NCBI RefSeq assembly: GCF_003086295.3
Contig: NC_092038.1
Location: 97,247,837 to 97,311,836, forward strand
Direction: 5' to 3'
DNA: 64,000 nt
Origin: Arachis hypogaea
Taxonomy: Eukaryota; Streptophyta; Magnoliopsida; Fabales; Fabaceae
The position numbers were made by a program, and so were the translations under genes. Positions 20,848-30,024 of this stretch are shown piece by piece; within the stretch, counting starts at the first letter, position 1; every line of letters starts with the position of its first letter. The notes under the pieces were generated by a model that was given only the letters and a program-made list of their open reading frames with translations, did no database searches and had not been told where the DNA came from.

Positions 20848-22576
20848 TGGTGAACGAAATTGTGATAACACTTTTCACAACTCCGCACAACTAACCAGTA
20901 AGTGCACTGGGTCATCCAAGTAATACCTTACGTGAGTAAGGGTAGATCCCATGGAGATTGATGGTTTAAAGCAAGCTATGGTCATCTTGTAAATCTCAGT
21001 CAAGCAAATTCAAATGGTTATGAGGTATTGATAATTAAAAGATAGATAAGACGGAAAATAACATAGAGATACTTATGTAATTCATTGGTGGGAATTTCAG
21101 ATAAGCGTTTGGAAATGCTTTGTTGCTTCTGAACCTCTGCTTTCCTATTGTCTTCATCCAATCATGCGTCCTCCCTTCCATGGTAAGCTGTATGATCCTC
21201 ACAGTGAAAATGGTCCGGCTATGGTCTATGTACGACTAATCAACTGTAAGATTTCTCGTCTCGGATGAAAAATACCAGGCACAGCTACCGCAGGGCTAAT
21301 CATCTGTTGGTTCTCACTTGTGTCGGAATAAGATCCATTGATCCTTTTGCACACTATCACTGCGCCCAACATTTGCGAGTTTGAAGCTCCTCACAGTCAT
21401 CCCTTCCGAGATCCTACTTGGAATACCACAGACAAGGTTTAGACTTTCCGGATCTAAAGAATGCTGTCTATTGATTCTAGCCTATACCACGAAGATCCTA
21501 ATCATGGGTCGGATGCTCTATTGTCAGGAGAGACGATGTGAATCCGTGGATTAGAGACCCAAGAGAGTATACTCCGGCTAGCGTCTAATGACTACATTGA
21601 ACATCATGTAGACCGCTTTGTGGATGTCAAGCACGTGGATCTTGGCTCGTGGATCTTGGCTAAGCGAGTACTAAAGATAGTGGGTGATTGTCACGGGTCA
21701 CCCCTTTAGTCTGACTTAACTGAATTAAGTACAAGAGTATATCTTGGAGAAGAAGTAGGCGTGAATTGAAGGAAAAACAATAGTACTTGCATTAATTCAT
21801 GAGGAATAGTAGAGCTCCTCCCTTTAATCTATGAGGTGTAGAAACTCCACTGTTGAAAATACATAAGAGAAAAAGGTCTAGGCATGGCTGAATGGCCAGC
21901 CTCCCCAAAGATGATCATAAAGCTCAAGGGTTCCCAAGAAGATCCTAATACAATAGTAAAAGTGCTATTTATACTAAACTAGTAAACTAGGTTTACAGAA
22001 AATGAGTAGATAGTACAGAAATCCACTTATGGGGCCCACTTGGTGTGTGCTTAGGCTGAGCTTTGAAGCTTTCACGTGCATAGGCCATCCTTGGAGTTAA
22101 ACGCCAGCTTGGGTGCCAGTTTGGGCATTTAACTCCAGCTTTGGTGCCAGTTCTGGCATTTTACGCCAGAAAAGGGTCTCTAGTGTGCGTTTGGACGCCA
22201 GTTTGGGCCATCAAGTCTCAGGCAAAGTATGGACTATTAAACATTGCTAGAAAGCCCAAGATGTTTACTTTCCAATGCAATTAAGAGTGCACCAATTACG
22301 CTTCTGCAGCTCTAGAAAATCCACTTCGAGTGCACAAAGGTCAGAATCCAGCAGCATTTGTAGTCCTTTCTCAGCCTTTGAATCAGATTTTTGCTCAGGT
22401 CCCTCAATTTCAGCCAAAAAATATCTAAAATCACAGAAAAATACACAAACTCATAGTAAAGTCTAGAAATGTGAATTTTGCATAAAAACTAACAAAAATA
22501 TACTAAAAAGTAACTAAAACATACTAGAAACTACGTAGAAATAATGCCAAAAAGCGTATAAATTATCCGCTCATCA
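20848..22576 (-). repeat. LTR of element D (about 1.73 kb)
   Basis: On the minus strand it begins TGATGAGCGGATAATTTATA and ends TTTCGTTCACCA. The TATA box is TATAAATAG (plus-strand 21965-21973). It shares the AAGCACACACCAAGTGGGCC block and the GTCATCCAAGTAATACC block with the LTRs of A and E. Confidence 0.85.
22091..22201 (-). repeat. Palindrome array, 31-bp phased (element D LTR)
   Basis: Degenerate GGCGTTTAACGCC-type palindromes have core positions at 22094, 22125, 22156 and 22187, all exactly 31 bp apart. The array ends about 117 bp upstream of the TATA box on the minus strand. Confidence 0.8.
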
Positions 22577-24470
22577 GAAGAGAAGGGGTAAAAACTGGGA
22601 AGTTCTTGGTAGATTCGGGCTAATTAGTCATGTTAATTAGCTCCGTCGTGTTTTCAGACAGTAATACATTTCACAGTAGATAGAGAAGCCAAAGAAAGTA
22701 GATAAACAGAAAAGCAGAGAAAGCAGAAAATAGAGCACAAGCAAAGAAATAGAAGAAATAAAGCACAACATAGAGAATATGAAATAAGGAATAATGCGCA
22801 CATAAGAATGATGCATGTCTAACCCTAGTGTAAGTAATGAGCTCATTTGTCAGTTTTTACCCGCTCTCGATGTAACCGAGAGAAGCTGAACTCGGTATGA
22901 CTTTCCTGTTGGTAACACCTATTGCATGCAGGAAATCACCCTTCTGTCATGCAGGGTGACATTTAGCCTGTGTTTGCCGACACACCCTCTATACGTAGGA
23001 AATCACCCTACTGCCTTACAGGAATGGAACAGGTGGTCACGATACCTCCGTAAGCAAGAAATAGCCCATTTGCCATACAGGAATATATTATGGATCAGTA
23101 TAGCAGGAAAGCATTCTTGATTTACTCACAAAAGAGATGAACAATTAAAGAGAAGAACAAACCATAGTTGATTTACTCTTGATTCTCTTTCTCTTTGCCT
23201 CTTTGCTATACTCTTGTTTCTCTTTTTAATGTTTGCATTTATAGCTTATGTCAATTTCGGTATGACTAATCAGCCTATTCGAAGCATAGGTTTATTAAGT
23301 CTATGCTGAACCAGGTTGACTTTTTATATAATACTTAACCCTAATGCAAATCAAACACTAACTATATTTCTCCTAGATTGCTTCTCTAACCGAGATTTGT
23401 CTTTGCCGTTAAAGCTTTACCGATTTTTTCTTCGGGTTTTATCTTTTCTCTAACATTTTATCTTTCTTTTCTCTTCTCCTCACTAATATATTCTTACCAC
23501 TCCCCAGGTGTTTTAGAAAGGTAATTATGAAATTTTAAGCTTAAAATTGTCTTCCTAAAAGGCTTTTGGGAAAAATTACCTTTTTGCTATTATTTTATTA
23601 TTTTAAATAAAATAACATTATTAATAAAATAATAATATTTAATATTTTATTATTATTTAATTTTTAATAATATTTTATTATATATTTTCGAAATTACAAG
23701 TTGACCCAAAAAAAACTTTATCAAAATTATATTTTAACTTCTTAACTTTTGATATTTATACTTTAACCGCTTAAATTTTTAGTATTTATACTTTCTCCCT
23801 TAAAACATAAAAATATTTACACTTTGACCCCAAAATGGATCAAAGGGTTCTTCTTGAGTGTTCTTAGTGAAACTCAAAGTGTTCTTCGTAAATTCTTTAG
23901 ATTCTTTCTTTAATTCTGACCCGTTTTTCAATCTTTTCGGTAATCAATTTTTTCTAAAATTCAAATTAAAATTGCATCCACCAAAGCACCATGATTTCCA
24001 CTTGATTTCATCACAAATTCATCTCCAATTTAAGGGTTAGGATTTGGTTTTCCAGATACGCCCTTGAACAACATTTCAAGCTTAAATATCATCAAATTTC
24101 ATCAAATTTTCACCAAAATTTCACCAAGAATCATTTATATAAACAATCAATTTCAAGCATAACCAAACCATATAACAATCATACAAGTCAAACAAAATTA
24201 ATCAAGATTAATTTCACAAAACCCTACCTTGATTCGCTGCTCCTAATTCGGCTATCCTTCAAAGTGTTCCTAGAGCACTTTTTCCTCCTAAATCACATCA
24301 AGAACAACTTTAAATCCATGAAACCCTAACTGATCGAACCTTCAATTACATGTTAGGATGAGATTCCTCACCTTAATCTTGCTGTAAAATGAAGTTCCTT
24401 AGCCCTCAAGTCAAGCTAAGCATGATATCTATGGAAGAACATAAAGAAAACACATGTTTATGCATGGTTT
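22577..24470. other. Unassigned AT-rich DNA, no gene seen
   Basis: No significant reading frame is present. At 22926-23085 a degenerate spaced repeat (GCAGGAAATCACCCT, GTAGGAAATCACCCT, GCAAGAAATAGCCC) occurs three times at roughly 60-75 bp intervals. At 23580-23690 there is a nearly pure A/T block with internal inverted repeats. Read on the minus strand, the right part could be the 3' untranslated region or LTR of the Tekay/Del-like fragment at 24478, but I cannot show termini. Confidence 0.4.
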
Positions 24471-24477
24471 CTTAAAA

Positions 24478-24738
24478 CTAAAGCAAAGAGGAAGGGAGAA
24501 CAGCCATATCACCTGAGTTCCAACCTTGATAAATATATTTCTTAAGTTGTGAGACATGAAAAACATCATGAAGGTTTGACAGATAAGGAGAAAGGGCCAC
24601 TTGGTATACTACTGGGCCGATTCTTTTGAGTAGTTGGAAAGGTCTTGCGTTTCGAAGATTAAGCTTTTCAGTCCTAAGGGCTCTACCTACTCCAATAGTC
24701 GGGGTTAATTTTAGGAAAACATGATCACCTTTACCTGC
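24478..24738 (-). pseudogene. pol: Integrase C-terminal fragment, Tekay/Del-like
   Basis: GKGDHVFLKLTP, GVGRALRTEKL, RNARPFQLLKRIG, VVYQVALSPYLSNLHDVFHVSQLKKYI is the standard tail of chromovirus (Tekay/Del) integrase before the chromodomain. No chromodomain or upstream core is present. The frame continues upstream to 24873, but that part is unrelated LTR-like DNA, so the junction is near 24738. Confidence 0.85.
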
Positions 24739-25370
24739 GAAGCTAAGGCCAGCCAGGGTATATATATTTGTGTGTATATATATATAAGCTAAGTACAAAA
24801 CATAACCTAAAATATAATTTTCGCTTGCACAGAGGATCTCCAGATGCTCAACGAGGTGCCTCTCGACCTGCATCTGAAAAATAGCTGAATATGTATCGAA
24901 TGAGAACCAAGGGTTCTCAGTATGTTAAAGGTGCGAACATAGATAATATATAAGGCCTTGGGAAAGCCATATGCATCCCTAGAATTCTGACACACAGATT
25001 TTAACTTAAAGATTATACTCAACCAGAAATTCGGTACTCTATCTGAGGAATTCTAATTCTAATCAAACTCTTCACTTCTTGTTTCCTTCAAACCTCCTAA
25101 TCACCGGGTGGAACAACTCTCATCACGCCTCTACCATATGAGGGGTCTTTCAGATACATATACATATACATATAATACAAACAAGGAAAACACAATAGAA
25201 TACAAATACAGTAAGAAGGGAAAATAGCAGATAAGCACAGTTAAACAAATAGGAAAACCAAAACAATGCACACTTAAGCAAAACATCCAAATGCATACCA
25301 TGAATGCTGGCCGATGAGTCTTATCTGTCAGTTGTATAGCCAAACCCGACATGTTCGGTAGTGAACTAAT
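24739..25370 (-). repeat. LTR-like fragment with microsatellites
   Basis: On the minus strand this holds the phrases CCGAACATGTCGGGTTTGGC, CAGATGCAGGTCGAGAGGC and CTGGCCTTAGCTTCGCAG, which I recall from peanut gypsy LTRs. There is a TA/TG microsatellite at 24758-24787 and an ACATAT repeat at 25155-25178. No gene is present. Confidence 0.45.
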
Positions 25371-25960
25371 GCATGAGCATCTTCTCTATATTTTCTATTT
25401 ATTTTAGATACAAAAAAATTGAGTTTTAATTGAATTTTTAGTGTTTGGAACCTCTTAGGATGCTAATTTGATTTTCTTTGGTGTTTTAATTATTTCAGGT
25501 AAAGTTCGGATCAGTTTGGCAAAGTTAGTTTGGAAGAAAAGAGAAGAGTTGAAAGTTGCCAAGCTGGCGCTAAACACGGACTTGGGCATTTAGTGGTAGC
25601 AGCTCATAAGCACGTTAGAGCTCTCTGCCCACTAAGGCGCTAAACCTCAAGCATGGCGTTTAGCGTGAGCAGGCCAAAATGGATAGAAGCATTTCTGCCT
25701 CCTAGGACACTAAACGCCGAATTTGGCGTTTAACGCCAATGATCCGGATCACATTCTCACTAATGAAGCATCTTTAGTTGGACTTGAATTTTACTTATTC
25801 TATTTTATTTTATTTTAGTTGGTTTTAATTACAAACAAAATATTTTAGGTTTAGAATTTTTTATCTTATTTTAGTTTCAAATCAAATTAGGTTAGATATA
25901 AAAGGGAAAAGATTCAGTCCTTCTAAGGATCTTCTCTCTTCCTCACTATTAAAAATCCAA
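25371..25960 (+). repeat. Truncated LTR-like segment with palindromes and TATA box
   Basis: GCGCTAAAC or GCGTTTA-type motifs occur in pairs at 25567/25586, 25635/25654 and 25706/25726, that is 19, 19 and 20 bp apart, not 31. A strong TATA box, TATAAAAG, lies at 25897-25904, about 158 bp after the last palindrome. This is probably the U3-R end of a related but distinct LTR. No termini were found. Confidence 0.5.
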
Positions 25961-26048
25961 AAATATTTTTAATTTGTGTCTTTTCAAGTCAATAATACAG
26001 AGAATTGAAGATTCAGAACATACAGCAGAGGAATTGCACAGAAAAAGC

Positions 26049-26192
26049 TGGGCATTCAAAATGCCCAGTGAAGAAGACAGACTGGCGTTTAAACGCCAGC
26101 CAGGGTGCCTGGCTGGGCGTTTAACGCCCAAAAGGGTAGAGTTTTGGGCGTTAAACGCCAGAATGTGCACCATTCTGGACGTTTAACGCCAG
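26049..26192 (+). repeat. Palindrome array in the gag leader (element E)
   Basis: A degenerate palindrome (TGGGCATTC ... ATGCCCA) at 26049 is followed by GGCGTTTAAACGCC-type copies with cores at 26085, 26117, 26148 and 26179 (32, 31 and 31 bp apart). The first strong copy is the perfect 18-mer CTGGCGTTTAAACGCCAG. Confidence 0.85.
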
Positions 26193-26878
26193 GATGGCAG
26201 AAGAGGGAAGATTTTGTTTTCAAATCAATTTTTTTTTCAAGTTTTCAAAGTTTTTCAAAATCAAATCTTTTTCAAATCATATCTTTTCAATCAAATCTTT
26301 TTCAAAATCAATTTCTTTCCATTTTTAAAAATACTTGCTATCAATTAATGATTTGATTCAACATTTCAAATATGTTGCCTTTTCTGTTGAGAAAGGTTTA
26401 ATGATTGAATCATATCTTTTCTTGATTAGGCAAGTTATTAATTTTTAAAATCAAATCCTTTTAAAATGTTTTTCAAATCATATCTTCTCAATCACATCTT
26501 TTTAAAACTAATCATATCTTCTTAACCATATCTTTTTCAAAATAGTTTTCAATCATATCTTTTTTAATTTCTAATTTCAAAATCTTTTTCAAAAATCACT
26601 TGATCTCTGTCCCACTCTTGGTTTTCGAAAATTAATTAGTGTTTTTCAAAATGTTTTCAAAATTTCTTACTTAATTTTCGAATACTACTTCCCTTCTTCT
26701 CACATCTTTCTATTTATGGACTAACACTATTCCTTAATGCACAATTCGAACTCCATCTCTCTTGATAAGTTCGAATTTTTTACCTCTGTCTTCCATTTTT
26801 CTTTTCCTCTGACACCTCAAGGAATCTCTATACTGTGACATAGAGGATTCCACATTTTCTTGTTGTCTTCTCTTTCTT
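26193..26878 (+). other. AT-rich gag leader with degenerate TCAAATCATATCTTTT repeats
   Basis: Variants of TCAAATCATATCTTTT or TCAAATCTTTTTCAAA recur about a dozen times over 26215-26600. There is no gene. The end, CTGTGACATAGAGGATTCC before the ATG at 26879, is familiar from peanut elements of this group. Confidence 0.6.
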
Positions 26879-29218
26879 ATGAGCAGGAGCAAGGACAAAA
26901 GCATTCTTGTTGAGGCTGATCCTGAACCTAAAAGGACCTTGAAGCGAAAGCTAAGAGAAGCTAAGGCACAACTCTCTGTAGAGGACCTAACAGAAATCTT
27001 CAAAGAAGAAGAACCCATGGCAGCCGAAAACAACAACAATGCCAACAATGCAAGGAAGGTGCTGGGTGACTTTACTGCACCTACTCCCGATTTCTATGGG
27101 AGAAGCATCTCTATCCCTGCCATTGGAGCAAACAACTTTGAGCTTAAGCCTCAATTAGTTTCTCTAATGCAACAGAATTGCAAGTTCCATGGACTTCCAT
27201 TGGAAGATCCTCATAAGTTTTTAGCTGAATTCTTGCAAATCTGTGACACTGTCAAGACTAATGGGGTTGACCCTGAGGTCTACAGACTTATGCTATTCCC
27301 TTTTGCTGTAAGAGACAGAGCTAGAACATGGTTGGACTCACAACCTAAAGAAAGCCTGAACTCTTGGGAAACGCTAGTCAATGCCTTCTTGGCAAAGTTC
27401 TTTCCACCTCAAAAATTGAGTAAGCTTATAGTGGAAGTCCAAACCTTCAGACAGAAGGAAGGAGAATCCCTCTATGAAGCTTGGGAAAGATACAAACAAT
27501 TAATCAGAAAGTGTCCCACTGATATGCTTTCTGAATGGAGCATCATAGGTATTTTCTATGATGGTCTCTCTGAACTATCCAAGATGTCTTTGGATAGCTC
27601 TGCTAGAGGATCTCTTCATCTGAAGAAGACGCCTACAGAAGCTCAAGAGCTGATTGAAATGGTTGCAAATAACCAATTCATGTACACTTCTGAAAGGAAT
27701 CCTGTGAACAATGGGACTAGTCAGAAGAAAGGAGTTCTTGAGATTGACACTCTGAATGCCATATTGGCTCAGAACAAAATATTGACTCAACAAGTCAATA
27801 TGATTTCTCAAAGTATGTCTGGAATGCAAAATGCACCAAGCAGTACTAAGGAAGCTTCATCTGAAGAAGAAGCTTATGATCCTGAGAACCCTTCAATGGA
27901 AGAGGTGAATTACATGGGAGAACCATATGGAAACACCTATAATCCTTCATGGAGAAATCATCCAAATTTCTCATGGAAGGATCAACAGAGACCTCAACAA
28001 GGTTTCAACAATAATAATGGTGGAAGAAACATGTTTAGCAATAGCAAGCCTTTTCCATCATCTTCTCAGCAACAGACAGAGAGTTCTAAGCAGAACCACT
28101 CTGACTTAGCAACCATGGTCTCTGATCTGATCAAAACCACTCAAAGTTTCATGACTGAAACAAGGTCCTCCATTAGAAATCTGGAGGCACAAGTGGGTCA
28201 GCTGAGCAAGAAAATTACTGAACTCCCTCCTAGTACTCTTCCAAGCAATACAGAAGAAAATCCAAAAGGAGAGTGCAAAGCCATCAACATGGCCGAATTT
28301 GGAAAGGAAAGAGAGGCAGTGAACGCCACTGAGGAAGACCTCAGTGGACGTCCACTGGCCTCCAATGAGTTCCCCAATGAGGAACCATGGGAATCTGAGG
28401 CTCAAAATGAGACCATAGAGATTCCATTGAACTTACTTCTGCCATTCATGAGCTCTGATGAGTATTCTTCCTCTGAAGAGGATGAGTATGTCACTGAAGA
28501 GCAAGTTGCTAAATACCTTGGAGCAATCATGAAGCTAAATGACAAGTTATTTGGAAATGAGACTTGGGAGGATGAACCCCCTTTGCTCACCAAAGAATTG
28601 GATGACTTGTCTAGGCAGAAATTACCTCAAAAGAGACAGGATCCTGGGAAGTTTTCAATACCTTGTACCATAGGCACCATGACCTTCAAGAAGGCCTTGT
28701 GTGACTTAGGGTCAAGTGTAAACCTCATGCCTCTCTCTATAATGGAGAAGCTAAGGATCTTTGAGGTGCAAGCTGCAAAAATCTCACTAGAGATGGCAGA
28801 CAACTCAAGAAAACAAGCTTATGGACTTGTAGAGGATGTTCTGGTAAAGGTTGAAGACCATTACATCCCTGCTGATTTCATAGTCCTAGAGACTAGGAAG
28901 TGCATGGATGAATCTATTATCCTTGGCAGACCCTTCCTAGCCACAGCAAAGGCTGTGATTGATGTTGATAGAGGAGAATTGATCATTCAAGTGAATAAAG
29001 AATCCTTGGTGTTTAAAGCTCAAGGATATCCCTCCGTCACCATGGAGAGGAAGCATGAAGAGCTTCTCTCAAAACAGAGTCAAACAGAGCCCCCACAGTC
29101 AAACTCTAAGTTTGGTGTTGGAAGGCCACAACCAAACTCTAAGTTTGGTGTTGAACCCCCACATTCAAACTCTAAGTTTGGTGTTGGGAGGTTCCAACAT
29201 TGCTCTGAGCACCTGTGA
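26879..29218 (+). CDS. gag: Gag-protease polyprotein of element E, intact (779 residues)
   Basis: The start MSRSKDKS matches the start position of the gags at 50845 and 55924. The gag core (about residues 85-270) has NNFELKPQL, RTWLDSQPKESL, FLAKFFPPQK, QTFRQKEGESLYEAWERYK. The conserved YNPSWRNHPNFSW follows at about residue 360, but the usual CCHC zinc knuckle is absent. An acidic stretch precedes the aspartic protease (about 595-720), whose active site is CDLGSSVNLMP and which ends in IILGRPFLATA. The C-terminus carries three 11-codon repeats of NSKFGV. There is no stop or frameshift. Without RT or integrase, movement would depend on another element. Confidence 0.92.
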   Translation: MSRSKDKSILVEADPEPKRTLKRKLREAKAQLSVEDLTEIFKEEEPMAAENNNNANNARKVLGDFTAPTPDFYGRSISIPAIGANNFELKPQLVSLMQQNCKFHGLPLEDPHKFLAEFLQICDTVKTNGVDPEVYRLMLFPFAVRDRARTWLDSQPKESLNSWETLVNAFLAKFFPPQKLSKLIVEVQTFRQKEGESLYEAWERYKQLIRKCPTDMLSEWSIIGIFYDGLSELSKMSLDSSARGSLHLKKTPTEAQELIEMVANNQFMYTSERNPVNNGTSQKKGVLEIDTLNAILAQNKILTQQVNMISQSMSGMQNAPSSTKEASSEEEAYDPENPSMEEVNYMGEPYGNTYNPSWRNHPNFSWKDQQRPQQGFNNNNGGRNMFSNSKPFPSSSQQQTESSKQNHSDLATMVSDLIKTTQSFMTETRSSIRNLEAQVGQLSKKITELPPSTLPSNTEENPKGECKAINMAEFGKEREAVNATEEDLSGRPLASNEFPNEEPWESEAQNETIEIPLNLLLPFMSSDEYSSSEEDEYVTEEQVAKYLGAIMKLNDKLFGNETWEDEPPLLTKELDDLSRQKLPQKRQDPGKFSIPCTIGTMTFKKALCDLGSSVNLMPLSIMEKLRIFEVQAAKISLEMADNSRKQAYGLVEDVLVKVEDHYIPADFIVLETRKCMDESIILGRPFLATAKAVIDVDRGELIIQVNKESLVFKAQGYPSVTMERKHEELLSKQSQTEPPQSNSKFGVGRPQPNSKFGVEPPHSNSKFGVGRFQHCSEHL

Positions 29219-29237
29219 GGCTCCATGAGAGTCCACT

Positions 29238-29284
29238 GTCAAGCTACTGACATTAAAGAAGCGCTTGTTGGGAGGCAACCCAAT
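29238..29284 (+). promoter_or_regulatory. Conserved post-gag element with hairpin (element E)
   Basis: Just after the gag stop, about 46 nt match 58799-58845 of element I with few changes. The right part, GTTGGGAGGCAACCCAAT, folds GTTGGG against CCCAAT (five pairs plus one wobble); in I the last pair is perfect. The role is unknown. Confidence 0.6.
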
Positions 29285-29422
29285 GTTATATTTTATCTAT
29301 TCTCCTTTGTTATTTTATGTTTTTTGTAGGTTGATGATCATGAGAAGTCACAAAATCAATGAAAAAAGCAAAAACAGAATGAAAAACAGAAAAAAAACAG
29401 CACACCCTGGAGGAAGACCCTG

Positions 29423-29593
29423 CTGGCGTTTAAACGCCAGTGAGGCTAGCAGATGGGCGTTTAACGCCCAGTCTGGCACCATTCTGGGCGTTTAACGCCA
29501 GAAAGAGGCACCAGACTTGCGTTAAACGCCAGAAAAGGGCAAGCTCTTGGCGTTAAACGCCAGAAATGGGCACTAGCCCGGCGTTTAACGCCA
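29423..29593 (+). repeat. Palindrome array, six copies exactly 31 bp apart (element E, between gag and ORF2)
   Basis: Core GCG positions are 29426, 29457, 29488, 29519, 29550 and 29581, all intervals 31 bp. The first copy is a perfect 18-bp palindrome, CTGGCGTTTAAACGCCAG; most others are GGCGTTTAACGCC or GGCGTTAAACGCC. The spacers differ in sequence, but their length is fixed. Confidence 0.93.
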
Positions 29594-29822
29594 AAATTGG
29601 CTCAAAACGCATTTTTGCATGACATTTGGTGCAGGGATGACTTTTCCTTGACACCTAAGGATCTGTGGACCCCACAGGATCCCCACCTACCCTACCACTC
29701 TCTCTCTTCTTCACCACTCACATCCATCCTTCATAAAACCCCACCTACCTCACCCTTCAAATTCAAACCACTTCACCTCCCAAACCCACCCATACATGAC
29801 CGAACCATGAGCCCCCCACTCC

Positions 29823-30024
29823 TATATAAACCCATCTTCACTCCTTCATTTTCACACAACCTAAACACCACTTTTCCCCTTTTTTTTGGCCGAACACAAA
29901 GCCATTCCCTTCTTTCTCATTTCTTCTTCTTCTACTCTCTTCTTTCTTCTTTTGCTCGAGGACGAGCAAACCTTTTAAGTTTGGTGTGGTAAAAGCATTG
30001 CTTTTTATTTTTCCATAACCATTT
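29823..30024 (+). promoter_or_regulatory. Candidate internal promoter and leader of ORF2 (element E)
   Basis: TATATAAA at 29823-29830 lies 195 bp before the ORF2 ATG. The leader is rich in C and T. At 29951-29970 there is the hairpin TTTGCTCG-AGGA-CGAGCAAA, followed by TTTTAAGTTTGGTGT, the same pair of motifs found before the 3' LTR. The palindrome array ends 230 bp upstream of the TATA box. Confidence 0.55.

Larger units (their letters stand above)
20606..22576 (-). mobile_element. Element D: FIDEL-like LTR plus about 240 bp of leader
   Basis: On the minus strand the LTR (22576 to 20848) is followed by 20847-20606. That leader carries AAGTTTTTGGTGTCAATTCC and a TTTAAGTTTGGTGTC motif but no coding sequence. 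The usual tRNA-Asp PBS is not present after the LTR. The rest of the element is lost at the junction near 20605. Confidence 0.75.

Noticed and set aside
23580..23690. A/T block with inverted repeats as a MITE
   Set aside because: No clear terminal inverted repeats or TSD. Low complexity explains the apparent inverted repeats.
29423..29593. Evenly spaced palindromes that superficially look like a CRISPR array
   Set aside because: The sequence is plant retrotransposon DNA, the repeats are only 13-18 bp with degenerate copies, the same motif lies in several LTRs, and there are no cas genes.
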